Program-made: the position numbers and the translations under genes | Notes under the pieces: generated by a model | The model's input: the letters and a program-made list of their open reading frames with translations, nothing else | Databases searched by the model: none | Told to the model about the DNA's origin: nothing | Shown here: piece after piece, positions 22,745 to 34,624 of the stretch | How the letters are laid out: each line of letters begins with the position of its first letter | Numbering within the stretch: position 1 is the first letter of the stretch | From: Saccharina japonica | Taxonomy: Eukaryota > Sar > Phaeophyceae > Laminariales > Laminariaceae | NCBI GenBank assembly: GCA_008828725.1 | Contig: MEHQ01001868.1 | Coordinates: 2,196 to 66,195, forward strand | Direction: 5' to 3' | DNA: 64,000 nucleotides

Positions 22745-23125
22745 TCTGTAACGCGGGTTTGCATCCCCTTATGGCTAGAGTTATTTGCCTCGGAGTACGT
22801 AGCACCACACATCTGCTTTTTATGGGAGGGCGGCAGAACAGGTGTTCGTCTGCTAGTCTGTGCAATATTTATTCTGTAGTAATACCACACGTGAGGCGGT
22901 GTGCCCTTACGGGCATACTACAACCGATAACGTCCTGGACACCCAAAGCGAGACTTATAATACTTCTACCGAGAGGTATATTATATGTGAGGACAAGTCT
23001 CAGACGCAGAGACATAACACACAAAAGGGGGTCTTCACAATGTGCAGCCTGGAGAACATCAAGTTAGAGAGAAAACGTCAGCATACAGGTTGCTTGAAGC
23101 CTTCCGCGGCCAAGGTAGGACCCTG
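22745..23125. other. Unassigned
   Basis: No gene or known repeat is visible. Confidence 0.45.
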
Positions 23126-23129
23126 ATTT

Positions 23130-23700
23130 CAGTCACCCGGGTACCCGACAAATCCTACCCGTATGGCGGGTAGGGTCCGAGCTCAGACCCCGCGGGTTGT
23201 CTGTACCTACGGGGTACTTGTGTCGTCAAAAACCAGGTATCCCGGTACCCGCGGGTTTTCGGGTACCCGCGGGTAATCTGTATTCCCGTTTTATTGTGTC
23301 TGTACATACATCTAGGAAACCCTTAGAAACATACGCACCCCAACATCGCACATGGCAACCACAATCACACGGGGTACGCATACGGCAATATCGTCACATG
23401 TACCAACTGGGCACAATGAGCAGCAACAAACCGATGATTTGAGCAATAGTAAAACATAAAACCCGCGGGTTTTCGCAGCCTGCGGGAAATAGCGTCGTCG
23501 AGTCGGGTATCCGGGTACCCACCGACTGTGGTATATACGCGGGAAATCCTTGTTCCCGTTTCATTATGCCTTAATAATATACGAAGTATGTAGGAAAGCC
23601 TTTAAAAACGCGCACAATGTCAACGACAATCACACGGGGTACGTACCCGTCAACATCATCACAGTACCGACCGGGCCCAATGATCCTATGAATAACACAA
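23130..23700 (+). repeat. Two diverged direct repeats with GGGTACCC palindromes
   Basis: Unit 1 (about 23130-23440) and unit 2 (about 23455-23700) share CCCGCGGGTTTTCG, GGTA.CCGGGTACCC, TTCCCGTTT.ATT and CACACGGGGTACG in order. The palindromes CGGGTACCCG and CCGCGG recur. 52085-52385 has a similar GGGTACCC-rich character. Confidence 0.75.
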
Positions 23701-24795
23701 ACGAAGACCCAGCGGGCCGAACGAAGGGAGACACGTGTCTCGGCGAAGGAATATACAGCATTACAACAGTACATTGTACCAGCGCTAAACCCAACGAACA
23801 TGTGCAATGTCAAAGACACACATTAGCACAGCAGCGCAGACGGGTGCACACACATACTTTGCATGTTACGGAGTACCAGTATTAACTGAGCTGCGGGCGA
23901 CAGAGCCCACCGAGGACACACCATGCCGTGTTGTTGTACGGAGAGGACTCTTCACACAGCTACGAGTACACATTCACAATATATCTTCAACCTATACTAC
24001 GATACCGCACTCACGGACTACTGCTATAATGCATTACAAGTAGTCCTCCGCTGTGCCCTCCCTTTGCCCTTGCCCTTGTTTAGGTTCAGCCCGGCTACCA
24101 GGGATACTGTCAGGTGACTGAGTGTTGGGCTTGTAGTATGTGAACTCTCTCTCACGTTCGGCACGAAATAACTCATATTGACAATAACCTCGTGAGCTGC
24201 TCTCCTGCAAACCGGCATCTCCCCACACTCTTGGTATCCTCCCACCGCAGCAGGCTGGTTGGTGCCAAAGCCGCACCCTTCCGCAACACAAACGCCAGCT
24301 CGGCACAGGGGACATATTTGAGAGCCTGCACGAGCTGACATGACAACGCCTTGCCCCTAATTCCGTAGGGAGCGATGAGAAACACTGATGTTTAACCGAG
24401 CCCATTTGGGAACAAGTCCTTATACATAACCGGCCCTCTCACAAGAAACCTGAAACCAGGCTCAGGCTGACTTCCCTGTTCCGGGCGGGCACAAAAGCAC
24501 ACTTTCGTATGATGCACGGTTTTACTTCGGTCTCCGAGAAGACGCGTTGCCTAGTAGTGCACAAGCAATCTCCCGCACGCATGATGGACTTTATTATTCT
24601 ATGTATTAGAGTATCATCGCCCGCCTCCATAGTGGTAAATAGCTTCTACGCCAGACCTGTCCTCGCTACTGAATGGTGCTCCGATTCGGGGCCACACAAA
24701 GGAAATTCCCTCCCCGAGCTATTGCACTCCACAGGTCTACTGGTCTGTTGGGCGCACGTTTGGCATGCAAACCCGGCTACTGGATCGTGCGGTCG
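23701..24795. other. Unassigned
   Basis: Minus frames at 24034-24405 overlap plus frames and none is recognised. Confidence 0.45.
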
Positions 24796-24799
24796 ACGC

Positions 24800-26085
24800 C
24801 ACACCCTCGCCCATGACGACATGCTTGCGCTTGGCGCTGGATTTGCCTTTCGGCCTCTCGACGGTTTCAGCATCGTTGACTCCATCATTTCATTGTCTTC
24901 TTCCTCATCTTCTTCATCATCCTCATCCTCATCCTCATAACCTTCCCCTAAACCTTATTGGGTCTTTTTATCAGACCCACCGTCCTGAGCAAGGCACTCC
25001 AGCAACGCCCAATATTCGGCCCTCGACGAGCTGTCCTCCGAGTACTTGGTCAACGGCAGCTTCACGCGGTGTGTACTGCGGTCGCGGTCGATAATAACGC
25101 TGTAACTGTAGAGATGGCGGGTGCGCGCTTGAGCCTGCGGCGTGATGGACCCTTTCAGCCACGAAACACCCAACCGCAGCACTATCGGCCCCTTTACAAG
25201 TGCCGCGGTGAGTGCCGCAGGTGCTGAGTTGGCCAGGACGTACCCCGTTGGGACTTGGAGGGGCAGGGGCTTCTCGCCTTTGTCGAGGTCGTCGTCGTCG
25301 ACATCTAGGGTTGCTAGTTCGTCGTTCGCGCCACTGTTGCTCTCGACCCCTTGTCCGAATCATACTCTTCGTCGCTTGAGCCCGGCGGGTGTTTCTCGGC
25401 GGCAGGAGCAGGCGAGGCCGGCAGTACATCCTCCAATGGTCCCGGCGTACTGTCCGCGTCCATGAAGGAGAACTCTCCCTTCATACCGTCAAGATTGATG
25501 AGCTTGTCATCGCTTCCGTCGGCGGTTATCGCCAGGTCAGTCTTCTCGGACAGGCGTCTGCGATACTAAACGCCCATCTCCACGTCGATCGTGTTCGCAG
25601 CTTCGCCGACCCATTGCGTGATCAAAATTCTACGCTGGGATGCCGTCAGCTTATTCCACTCCCACAACTCCACATGGTCAGCGTCCAGCAGCCACTTGTC
25701 GAGGGCCTAGCCAACGTGCACCTTGAAAAGGCGGCCGTAACCGGCATCCATAGGCTGGATTGCGTCCGTGCATCTGGCGGGTTGAAGCCAGGGCAATGTG
25801 TTGCACTGCTGCATCATACGTTCTTGAACATTTCCGTGGTCGGGCCGTGAACGTTGTTGGCGAACAAGATGAACTGCTCGTCGTGTGCTCCGAGAGAAGA
25901 GCCGCACACGGCCTTGCGGTACGTGTCGCCGGCCCAGGATGTACAGAAAGACGAGTCAACCCAGGCGCAACCCTGCCAGGGCACGTCCTCTCCCCGGTGG
26001 CACGCTGCCTTTTCCACCGCAGTGATTATCGTCCCTGCTTTCCCCTGGGTGTTCGTTTTGTGATTTTAGGGGCACGGGGATGACG
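24800..26085 (-). pseudogene. DDE (Tc1/pogo-like) transposase remnant
   Basis: Reading the minus strand from 26085 and allowing frameshifts and stops, the order is as follows. GEDVPWQGCAWVDSSFC leads into EQFILFANNVHGPTTEMFKN at about 25850. MMQQCNTLPWLQPARCTDAI continues into QPMDAGYGRLFKVHVG at 25830-25707. LDKWLLDADHVELWEWNKLT and SQRRILITQWVGEAA lie at about 25700-25600. ADGSDDKLINLDG and SFMD are near 25500, and RTRHLYSYSVIIDRDRSTHR with KLPLTKYSEDSSS at 25130-25020. An Asp/Glu-rich tail lies at 24940-24890. This is the DDE superfamily endonuclease layout seen in brown algal transposons. The second catalytic Asp of the usual DN pair reads Asn (FANN). The N-terminal DNA-binding part is absent. 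Confidence 0.82.
24893..24942. repeat. (TCN)n microsatellite in the transposase tail
   Basis: TCTTCTTCCTCATCTTCTTC followed by ATCCTCATCC triplets. On the minus strand it encodes the acidic tail of the transposase. Confidence 0.9.
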
Positions 26086-26089
26086 AAAA

Positions 26090-28260
26090 TTTACAAATTT
26101 TTTGTTTTAAAAAAGAAGGATACAAAATTGAAAAACTGACGGCAAAAAGCAAATGTTTGTCGTTGTACTATATGTACAATTTCTACTCACAGCTAACGTG
26201 TTGTCTTATCTTATAAACAAAATCTACTCCTGTGATACCATCTGTGGTGGCAGTGGTGTCATGCGATCTTCGCCCCACAGACCAGCCACACAGGAAAGGG
26301 TACACTTTCTGAAAAATTAGGCAGTGCCCAGGCTGAGATCTTTCTTATTTGTTTCAAATTATCAGGCTATTTTTTTTCTGAGCTACTTTCCTATAAGCGG
26401 GCCGTTGTTGCAGCGCGCTGGGCGCCAGAGGTTAATACTGTGATGCTCAAGCGACTGTTGTGGCCAGTGCTACGCGGAGGGTCCACCCGTTAAACGGAGG
26501 TCAAGCTGTACGACGCTCTCCGCTTAATCGATGGAGGTTGAGGATGGGTTCGTGTCATAGAAACGCCATCACGCCAATGGCAAGCTCAACGTAGGCCGAA
26601 CGCTGGGTCCTGCTGAAGTTGGATTATCTGGTTTTTAGTTCAAACCCACCCTCAAGTGAAATATCAAGGTCATACCCCATGTCTATTGTTCAGTGGTGTG
26701 TGTCCAGTTGTCGTGTATCCACCTGTATGTTGCCCGCTGTGCTCTTGGTTTACGCTTCACGAACGCACTACGCGTCCAACATCGGACAACCCGGGGATTC
26801 TGGAGTTCTTTGACGAGAGCTTGGGAGGCAACTCTATCCCTCCATCGAAATCCAACCAGCAAGGACTGTGAGCCTGACCCTACTCAGGGGAGTGGCCCGA
26901 GGGGAGGGCGCTGCTGTAACAAGATGAACCCAGGGAGATGTCCTCAATGCCCTCGAGCCGTCCCGAGCTCAGTCCCTTCTGGCCACAAGAGGGCCAGGTG
27001 CCGCGGAGTCGCGGGTTATTATTATCCAGCAAAGGCGACGCGGGGTTAACGGACAGCCAAGTGGCGTACGATACTCTTGCACGGTGTGTGAACAGGTGGT
27101 GGTTTGATTGTATGTGGCTCTCCCGTGCTTGCCGCTGTCCATGTGGAGGGATTGAGACTATGGCAATTCTCATAGGATTGAGAGGGCTGGTGGACCGACC
27201 GTGGCGTCGACGTGTTTTCATACACGGGTGTTGGGCCTGGGTAGGCCGACACTCAATGCCTATGTATGTTGAAGTCTCTACTTAGGCGTTACCTCCATAC
27301 ATCGCTGACGGGGTGCTGCACCTGTGCTGCTTGCCGCTGCTGTGATCGATATGTCGTACACCGAACGTGCTGATGTGCTCGGCGTGTCCCTCACCCTAAG
27401 TACACCTCTGATGCCTGTACCAGTCCGAAGCCGATGGTGTGTGCTAGGCTGTCGAGGCGTGTAAAAGCTGTCGCCACGCTACTGCTGTACGCGTAGAACG
27501 GGCTTATGATAGTGGAGCGGACAAGGGGGTACCTGGGGTGTGTTCTGGGGGTCACTTGTTTACTTGATCTTCTCCTGTCACATTTTCACTTGGTATTCTG
27601 GGGTCACGTTTGGGATTGCCAAAAGACCAGTCCAGTCACATACTGGAGAATTGTACCCGTAATATAGCTTGATATATATCGAAGTTGGCGATAAAAACAG
27701 ATGTTGACAGTTTTGTCACGCTCCCAGGAACGTTCAAACCGAGCATCATTGGCAGCAGCTGGTAGTACAATAAGTGCCTCACAACATACAACGCACTAAG
27801 GCGAAGGCATGGTGGAGGTTTTGTAGGGAGTACAGGTGTGGCAGTGTATGTGGCGTCTGGCTGGCTACAACGTTGGCAAAAAGGGTTCGACTCTACATAA
27901 AATGGACTGAGTATTGAAGGTGTATCTGGCCCCTTTCAAGCCATGAACAGGCACGATATGAGGCTGGCCACGTGTGCACGGCTTTACCCGTCCCAGTCAG
28001 ACATGCCTCGACCAAAACCAGTTGCATAGGGTTAGGGTCATGCTCAAGATTGGTACTACTGTAGTCTATTCCTTTGGCCCATCCTTTCAGGCTGTGGATG
28101 ACCGATATTCAAGAATCCAGACATGATAAGTGGAATACATGGCACCCGACCCCCGTTGTTGGGTGCCCAATTACGAGCAATTCGTAGGGGACACGCGTAT
28201 TCTACTACCTACCGAAGATCTTCATTATTAATTGTTCCCGTTAGTGAATAGCTCTCAATC
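26090..28260. other. Unassigned, about 2.2 kb
   Basis: AT-rich at 26090-26180. 26640-27290 holds overlapping frames of 60-118 codons on both strands without recognisable motifs. One phrase at 26460 (GTGCTACGCGGAGGG) recalls the gag tail at 22115, but the match is too short to call. Confidence 0.4.
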
Positions 28261-28261
28261 C

Positions 28262-29155
28262 GCTAAAAGTGGCCCAGCAGCCACCTCGAGCACCCCAGAA
28301 CAATCGGCGATTAAAACAAGACACCACACAACAAAACGTGCTGAATGCAGCCTAAATAGGACGTACGGCCGCCGAAGCCAACGATAGCAAATTCCATGCA
28401 GATATCCCTCCCAAATACAGGCCCTCCACGCTGACCCTCGTTCCTAAGCTCAACTTGTTCTTTGGTTCGCAATATACGTGTACGTTGAAAACTACCACAG
28501 CAGTAACCCATCCCGTGGAGTCATGGGCAGCACGGCCGCCCGGAGCCCACGTCACGCCAATTGCCGGATACACTCTCATTGAGTGACCACATACATGCCA
28601 CTAGAGAATACCAACAACGCTTATAGACTACTTCCGAGTCACACGTTGGATGCTCTACAACTACTGTACACGAAGATAATTCCGACCAAGTAGCACAGAG
28701 TTGACAATCCACTAAAAGAGATCCAGCAGCCACCTCGAGCACCCTAAAACAATGGGTGGTTGAAACAAGACGCCAAACACAAAAATATCGAATGCAGCCC
28801 AGGACAGGACGCACGGCCGCCAAAGCCAACGGTTGCAAACATGATGCGGGTATTCCTCTCGAGACTTAAAAATATAATACTGAAACGCTGCCTCTCTATC
28901 CGAAGCTCGGCTTGTTCTTTGGTTCGTAGCATACATGGACATAAAACATTAATACAGTGTAGTAACGTATCCTGTGGAATTACGGGCAAAACGACCGCCC
29001 GGAGCCCACATCAAGCCGATTCTCGGATACAGTCAAAGCAGTGACAATGTTACTGCTACTAGAGGATACCAACAACGCATGTAAATTACTGCCGACTTAC
29101 ACGATGGATACTCTACAACTATACACTTATAATACCCCCTACAAAGTAGCGCAGG
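28262..29155. repeat. Tandem duplication of about 445 bp at the downstream edge of copy B
   Basis: 28262-28709 and 28710-29155 share CAGCAGCCACCTCGAGCACC, GCACGGCCGCCCGGAGCC or similar, and ATACCAACAACGC. Copy A has a single equivalent (13225-13600), so this duplication arose in B or was lost from A. Confidence 0.8.
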
Positions 29156-29290
29156 CTTTTGTGCAACATGTCGTCAGCATTGAATGCCTGCTATATATTG
29201 TTGCACGTAAACGTCCATTCCGTCCGTTTGCAGTATTGTTTGGGTGGTGCTAAAGACCAGTGGTGGTATTTCGTGGTATCAGTTGTCCTC

Positions 29291-32200
29291 TCAGTACATT
29301 GCCCACATTATTTTCAACAGCAGCACTGCTATTTCGTTTGGTGGCCCCGGTAGGCAGAAGTGGCTATCACCACCGCCCCCTTCAACCACGCCGGCGGTAT
29401 AAGCAGCCATTCCTTGCGCCATGCACTCGATATCAATATATAGTGCGCCAGTTTCGAAAAATCGCTTGCGTTCTTCCCGCTTCCACTGTGAAATGCTACC
29501 AACCCCGCTGTACGTGCTGAGCCAAAAGAACTGCGATCCAGAAGCCTGTACCTCGGATGCAATCTTGATCGCGCTTTGGGCATCCAACGGTGGAGTGTTC
29601 CCGGCATTCATGAACACTGCGTCATACTTGGAGTCGGCCTCCATTCCGTGACCATGTAGCGCGTGGTCCAAACCTTTATTTTCCTGAGTGTGCGAAAACG
29701 TGTAGTGTACGACGGCTCCATTCTCGAAGAAAAATTCGCCCCTGCTGTCTCCACACCTGTGGAATATTGGATATATGAATTTATGCAATCGTCGTTCAGA
29801 CCATCTGTTGTTTGTTGGAAGGACGGTGCATGGTATGCTGTTAGGTGGCGGGTGCAAATTGATATTCAGGGGCGAGGCGCCTCGCCCGTCATTTGTATTC
29901 GATCTTCGATGTCCCGAGACTGCCGATGGTGATTTCAGTTTGTACCGACGGCTGTCGTGAATAACATTTTTGACGGTGTGATGCTCGACTGTGAGAGAAG
30001 CACATCTATTGCAGAACAACACCTAAGGTTTTCGATTATCGTTCTCAATTGAAAAGCGACTCGAAAAAAGGAAACCCAGCCGTGTTCTGTTCACAAGCCT
30101 ACTATAGACAGAGGTTAATGTAATACCTGCAGGTGTCGCTTTCGGTCATGCATTGGTGCTCCAAGAGTATCCGCTGTAGATCCGTGACCGTTGTTTCATC
30201 GTTGGAACAGGACCGGCACTGCATATCGGCGTCGACGAACGTTTCCACATCGGGGACGCCGGCGTTGACTCGCTTCGACGAAAGGTCGTCTTGAAACATG
30301 CACACCATCGCCTCGACAATCTGCAAATAAACCGCGGCACAACAAAACCGCAGAGCAGAATAAGTCTCGCTCGAAGCTTGATTTCGATAGCCACCAAGTA
30401 TTTGATAAAGGTCCCAAATAAACATGCAGGCAGAGGGGTTAGGCAGAGGGAGGGGTTGTTGTATCGGTAGGGTACGACGGGTTGGTCGTGGTTTCTGCGA
30501 GAATGGAAATAATTATATTATATGAACACCGAACGAGTGTTACTAGCTGTTGTTAAACCCGGACATGAAGTGGTGCAGTGTTTGGCGAACAGAATGCACG
30601 TGTATTAACAGGTCTACGGAACAACTCGATTTTTCTCGGACTCAGTCGTGCAATCGGTTTTGGCGTAAAGTCACCAGGCGGCACTAACCCTAGGTGTAGA
30701 GTACTACTGTAGAGCGGACATATTACAACGCCCGAGGCGTTTGGCTTAAAAGTATGAACAAGTGCACAGGTGTCCCTTCGTGGTTGTGGTTGACTTGCAA
30801 TGCCGGGGGTGCCGCAAGCTGAAAAGGTGGAACACAGCAGGGCTTCGTGGAACACAGTAGGGCTTCGTGGAACTCAGTAGGGCTTCTAGCATTGTTCGTA
30901 TATACCAGAGACTCGAAGCCACCGGGCAGGAAAGACGAACGTGACAAAGCTCTTGGCAGCCAATAAAAGTAAGCGTCGCCACCGGGCAAGTAGCGGGGCA
31001 AGTACCACAGACAAGCCCAAAAGAGTCCCGCAGCCACGGCGACCAACCAACTCATTCCCGCGCATTCTGTTATCGGTGATGTCAATCTTGGCAGATTCCC
31101 CGTCATGGGTGTGTGCGCGCAGCTACTGAGTTAGGTCAGGCAGGCCGCCGCAGAGGTAAGGACTTCAGGCGGTGTCGAACGGACCGGTTATTGTTCAAGC
31201 TTCACCTCTCAGAAAGTCATATTGAAGGGTTAGGGTTAGGGTTAGCCCTAAGAATGGCGCTCAAGGCCAGTGTTTGTTTGTTATCGCTCTTGTCCAAGAG
31301 TACAGCATGAAGAGGAGGAGGGGGAGATAAGAGAAGTGAAGGAGAATGCATTTGCACGGTCGGTCGATCACAGACCTCCCAAGGTTCAAGACACCCGGCA
31401 TGCGGCATGTCTCGTAAGTAAACGTCTGTAGCGGAAAACCGTCTAATCAATGATACGTATATAGCTCGGGTAAACTCGAACCGGTAACTTGAGGTACCGC
31501 CGCACACATGAAACCGTAGGAACTGATCCAGCCTGACTCCACCACACAAATACCGAATCGTTATTGGACATACCGCTAATTGTACTGCCGTAGCACTCTG
31601 TACTGCTGCTGTGGTCTACTCGCTACAGGCGGGCATGTTACCGATCAGCGACTCGGTATAGACTATTGGCTACTGCTGGGTAGCATGGTAGCTATCCTTA
31701 ACAGCCAGTTGCCGTCGAAGCATGATATCGCAGATGAAATCAACCTTTACACAGGTGCGGTGAGTTTTGTACGAGTTCACCATTTACACACCAACTCTGC
31801 CATCACCAGGCGTCTCATTTTTGGCATGTGCCTATATGTCTTGTTGAGTACAGTAGATGTAAACCAAACCCAGTCCCTTGTATATTGCTTACTAATACCT
31901 TGTATGGATTTTTCCAATTACCTGGCGAAGGTGTGAGTTGCCATACGTGAGGACCTTGAAGTTCGGAGGAAGAGGTTGGCCATCCAGGGACGACCGCGAG
32001 ACACTCTGGCACACGCCCTGACCTACGGCCCACGGTTCCCATTTGGGGTATTCTGGATTGGTTTGGGCCGGGCAGAAATACCTGCCGATTAAAACAGCAA
32101 AACGAGCAGAAGGCTGTCCCCGTGGGTTCGATTTACGACAAGCATTGTTTCGAAAACGAGTTGGCGTCGGGTAAAACGAAATATCCGAGAATGTATAGCT

Positions 32201-32875
32201 ATGCTGCCCTGAATTTCAACACTACTGCATTGTGTTGTACGCCGTTTCTTTGGCAAGGGATGTAGCTTGATGAGAAAAAGCCAGGATGGAGGTCGTGCCT
32301 TATTGTCTAAGATCCTCGCACCCGAAACGCGCCTGCGAAAATCGTTTTGTTCGCGCAACCCGATCGTCAGGTGAGGGGTATACTAATATTCAGTCGCAAC
32401 AATATCGCCTCAGAAGGAAAAAAACTAACCACAACCCCCAACAAGGTATACCGTGGGATTAGTCAATATACCTGGTACGTTGCAATTGCAACCCATCGTC
32501 TAAGTCCATGTCGATATTGCCGCCTCACAAGCCTTACCTTGGCCCCGCCGTTGGAGTGTGCGGCTCAGCAGACCACGAATACAATGGAAGACATTCTGAA
32601 GAAGTCCCCACACTGCCCCCCCCGTGTTCTCACCTACCCTTCATTGCCGCGCAGGTACAGTTGTATAGCGGCTTGACCACGTAATCAGTGGTCCACTCAG
32701 GTGACTTGTCGTCACACGGCCGAGGCAGGAGTTCGTGCAAGCGGCACGCACGTTCTTTGTGCGCCGATTGTTCCTCTGATTGGTCGAGATCCAGCTGGAT
32801 TGTAGGGTCACTGGCCGAACAGGTGCTCCACAGAGATATCACGACGCCGAAAAACAGCACCAGCCGCGTCGTCAT
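29291..32875 (-). CDS. Secreted PC-esterase/SGNH-like acyl hydrolase, four exons
   Basis: Exons: 32875-32634, 32081-31922, 30320-30127, 29756-29291. All introns are GT-AG (AG|GTGAGA, CAG|GTAATT, AG|GTATTA; acceptors CAG, CAG, ACAG) and the frame is kept across every junction, giving about 353 residues. The N-terminus, MTTRLVLFFGVVISLWSTCSA, is a typical signal peptide with likely cleavage after CSA. The mature protein is Cys-rich (for example YNCTC, YFCPAQ, DMQCRSC). Exon 2 ends with KVLTYGNSHLRQ and exon 3 begins IVEAMVCMFQDDL. The GNS block stands where PC-esterases (TBL/PMR5) have GDS with the catalytic Ser. Exon 4 contains DAVFMNAGN and the terminal GDSHFCLPGPPNE, matching the Asp-x-His block (DxxHWCLPGxPD) of that family. 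The likely role is esterification or de-esterification of an extracellular or Golgi polysaccharide; the substrate is unknown. The paralogue at 18019-13693 is dead. No promoter element was identified. The start was chosen by the signal peptide and the conserved ATG in both copies. Confidence 0.8.
31095..31710. mobile_element. Insertion in intron 2 of the esterase gene, with telomere-like repeats
   Basis: Copy A reads from GTGACGCCAAATGA straight to CGTCGAAG, while copy B has about 615 bp between these points. The insert holds an inverted partial copy of the repeat at 20185-20605 (31250-31690). Beside it at 31226-31246 are three TTAGGG units. No clear terminal repeats were found. Confidence 0.65.
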
Positions 32876-33029
32876 CTACAGTAGTGGTATCGATAACAAT
32901 GCGGGAGGTTGGGCGGCATCGTTGGGTATCAGATTGGAAAAATGGTTTCGTTAGTAAAAACGCACTTGGTTCGAATCATCATATTACCATGGTTTGTTAT
33001 TCTGGTACAGTACCCTGACTACACATTGT

Positions 33030-33370
33030 GCATATGTCCCGCCGCAGTGAGCGATAACACTGGGAGCATTCCTGCGTGTGAGCTTTCCTCCCTTCGAAGA
33101 CATAAACAGTCGAAGTCCCCCAGGCCTATCGACAATAAACTCTTCGACCAGGAAACTGTATGAAGTATGAGCTCCATTTCTTCGCCCTCCCCGGTATGAC
33201 GCGACTGGACAGGCCTACGACGATTTTAAGAAGCAGCACCAGCTGCATCGCCGTCTAGCGGTATCGACAATAATGCGGGGGGTTGGGCCGCATTGCTGGG
33301 TATCATATTTTGTTTATTTTTGTTAGAAGCGCAGTTTGTTCGAATTATCATCTGACGCAGGAAACATCCT
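33030..33370 (-). pseudogene. Frameshifted counterpart of the 18180-18416 frame, plus duplicated start region
   Basis: 33235-33030 reads MQLVLLLKIVVGLSS and then KKWSSY, where a 7-base insertion breaks the frame relative to copy A. 33235-33370 is a second copy of the sequence upstream of the esterase start (GGTATCGACAATAATGCGGG, GGGTATCAT). Confidence 0.4.
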
Positions 33371-34219
33371 GCTGGTATGACTGTATGTAGTCGGCACCAA
33401 ACCTCGGGAGAGTACGGGCTCCAGAACAGGTGGACCACGTGTAGTGCCAGGGGGCCGAAAACGCTACAAATCTACTCTTACGTACGTTGCTACCTACTAT
33501 AGTCAGGAGCGGTTAGTTCTCAAAAACGAAATTTGACTGGGGTCAGTACTGCGCTGTACGAACCCGCCATAGAGCAATACACTCTAGCGACGAGCGACTT
33601 TAAGTCGCCTTGTAGCCGGATCGTGTCACACAGGGCGTACTGCTTACTGTTGCTTACTGTATGGCAAGACTGAGAGCACACCCCGGTTATTATTTTGTAC
33701 CCTGAAAACATTGTCATCGGGTGCGCTTTTGTAGCTACTAGTAGGGGTGTGTGCAATCGAACGTATCTCCGGTGATCAGCACTGCGCACGGGAGTCGCGC
33801 AGCTGGGGTGTGTGGTAGCGAGGGTGTGTTACAACGGAGCTCGACTTCTTAACAAGTGCTTAAAGGCTCGGCCAGACGACAGGGGGTAGTATAACGAGGG
33901 TGTTTACAAGCGGTATCTTGGATTGGTAAGGAGTGTGAGCAGAACCCGGTGAGATTGCAGGGGAGCGTGACGTGTGGCCCAAGAGGCATGTTTCACACGG
34001 GGGGTACTGGCGCAAGAGAGGATTATGCTGGAAAACCAATTTGTTTCCTCTGTCCTACGCAATGCGGATCCTAGTAAGGAACACGCTCATAACTCGGGGA
34101 CGGCAGCAACACAAAATAAGTTGCTGTGATGCTGGAGTTTACAGCAGTTACGGCTACTCCATTGGACGATGAAACCCCTGAGGCTTGAAGCGCAGAGGTC
34201 TTGTCCCACCAAACACTTG

Positions 34220-34620
34220 CTGATGGCATCTTGATAAGAAACCTTCCACAGATTCTCCGAGTACCTTGGAGTAATTTAAGGAGTATTGGAGATGAAATAC
34301 TTCAGGTACTTCGCGTACTCGGAGTATTTCGGGGTTCGATACTCCGGGATACTGCTCGTACTCGGGAGTATTTCGGGCATGAACACTCTCGATACTGCTT
34401 GTACTCGGAGTATTTCGGGGTCCGATACTGCGGGTACTCCTTGTACTCCGAGTATTTGGGGCTTCAGTACTGCTCATACTCCAAGTACTCCGAGTATTCA
34501 GGCCGCCAGTACTCTACTGTAATACTCTTAAGTACTCGGAGTGAACAATGTATTCGATACTCGGAGTATACTCGGAGTATCGAGTATACTCGGAGCATCT
34601 GTGAACCTTCCTGTCTATCC
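34220..34620. mobile_element. ACTCCGAGTA palindrome-array element, copy 1
   Basis: About 350 bp of degenerate repeats of ACTCGGAGTA(T/C) and its palindrome TACTCCGAGTA. The flanks are inverted: AAGAAACCTTCCACAGATTC at about 34237, and GAGCATCTGTGAACCTTCCT at about 34590-34612. The same flank is present beside the array at 42450-42650, so the array belongs to a defined element rather than a simple satellite. Confidence 0.75.
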
Positions 34621-34624
34621 CACA

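Larger units (their letters stand above)
28838..33972. repeat. Segmental duplication copy B (partner of 13.2-19.15 kb)
   Basis: Collinear with copy A in direct orientation across the full four-exon gene and about 1.1 kb upstream of its start. It ends at GGTGAGATTGCAGGGGAGCG near 33965. Divergence looks like roughly 15-20 percent by eye. B keeps the reading frame of the gene. Confidence 0.9.

Noticed and set aside
26440..26520. Second copia gag fragment
   Set aside because: Only about 15 bases match the gag tail at 22115, too little to call.
29291..30022. The 243-codon frame as a single-exon gene starting at 30022
   Set aside because: The first 89 codons lie in intron 3. They are not conserved in copy A, and the frame joins exon 3 precisely at the 29756 acceptor.
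30723..31106. 127-codon minus frame as an additional esterase exon
   Set aside because: Exon 2 (ending YGNSHLRQ) joins directly in phase to exon 3 (IVEAM...), the family's natural continuation. The frame is not conserved in copy A.
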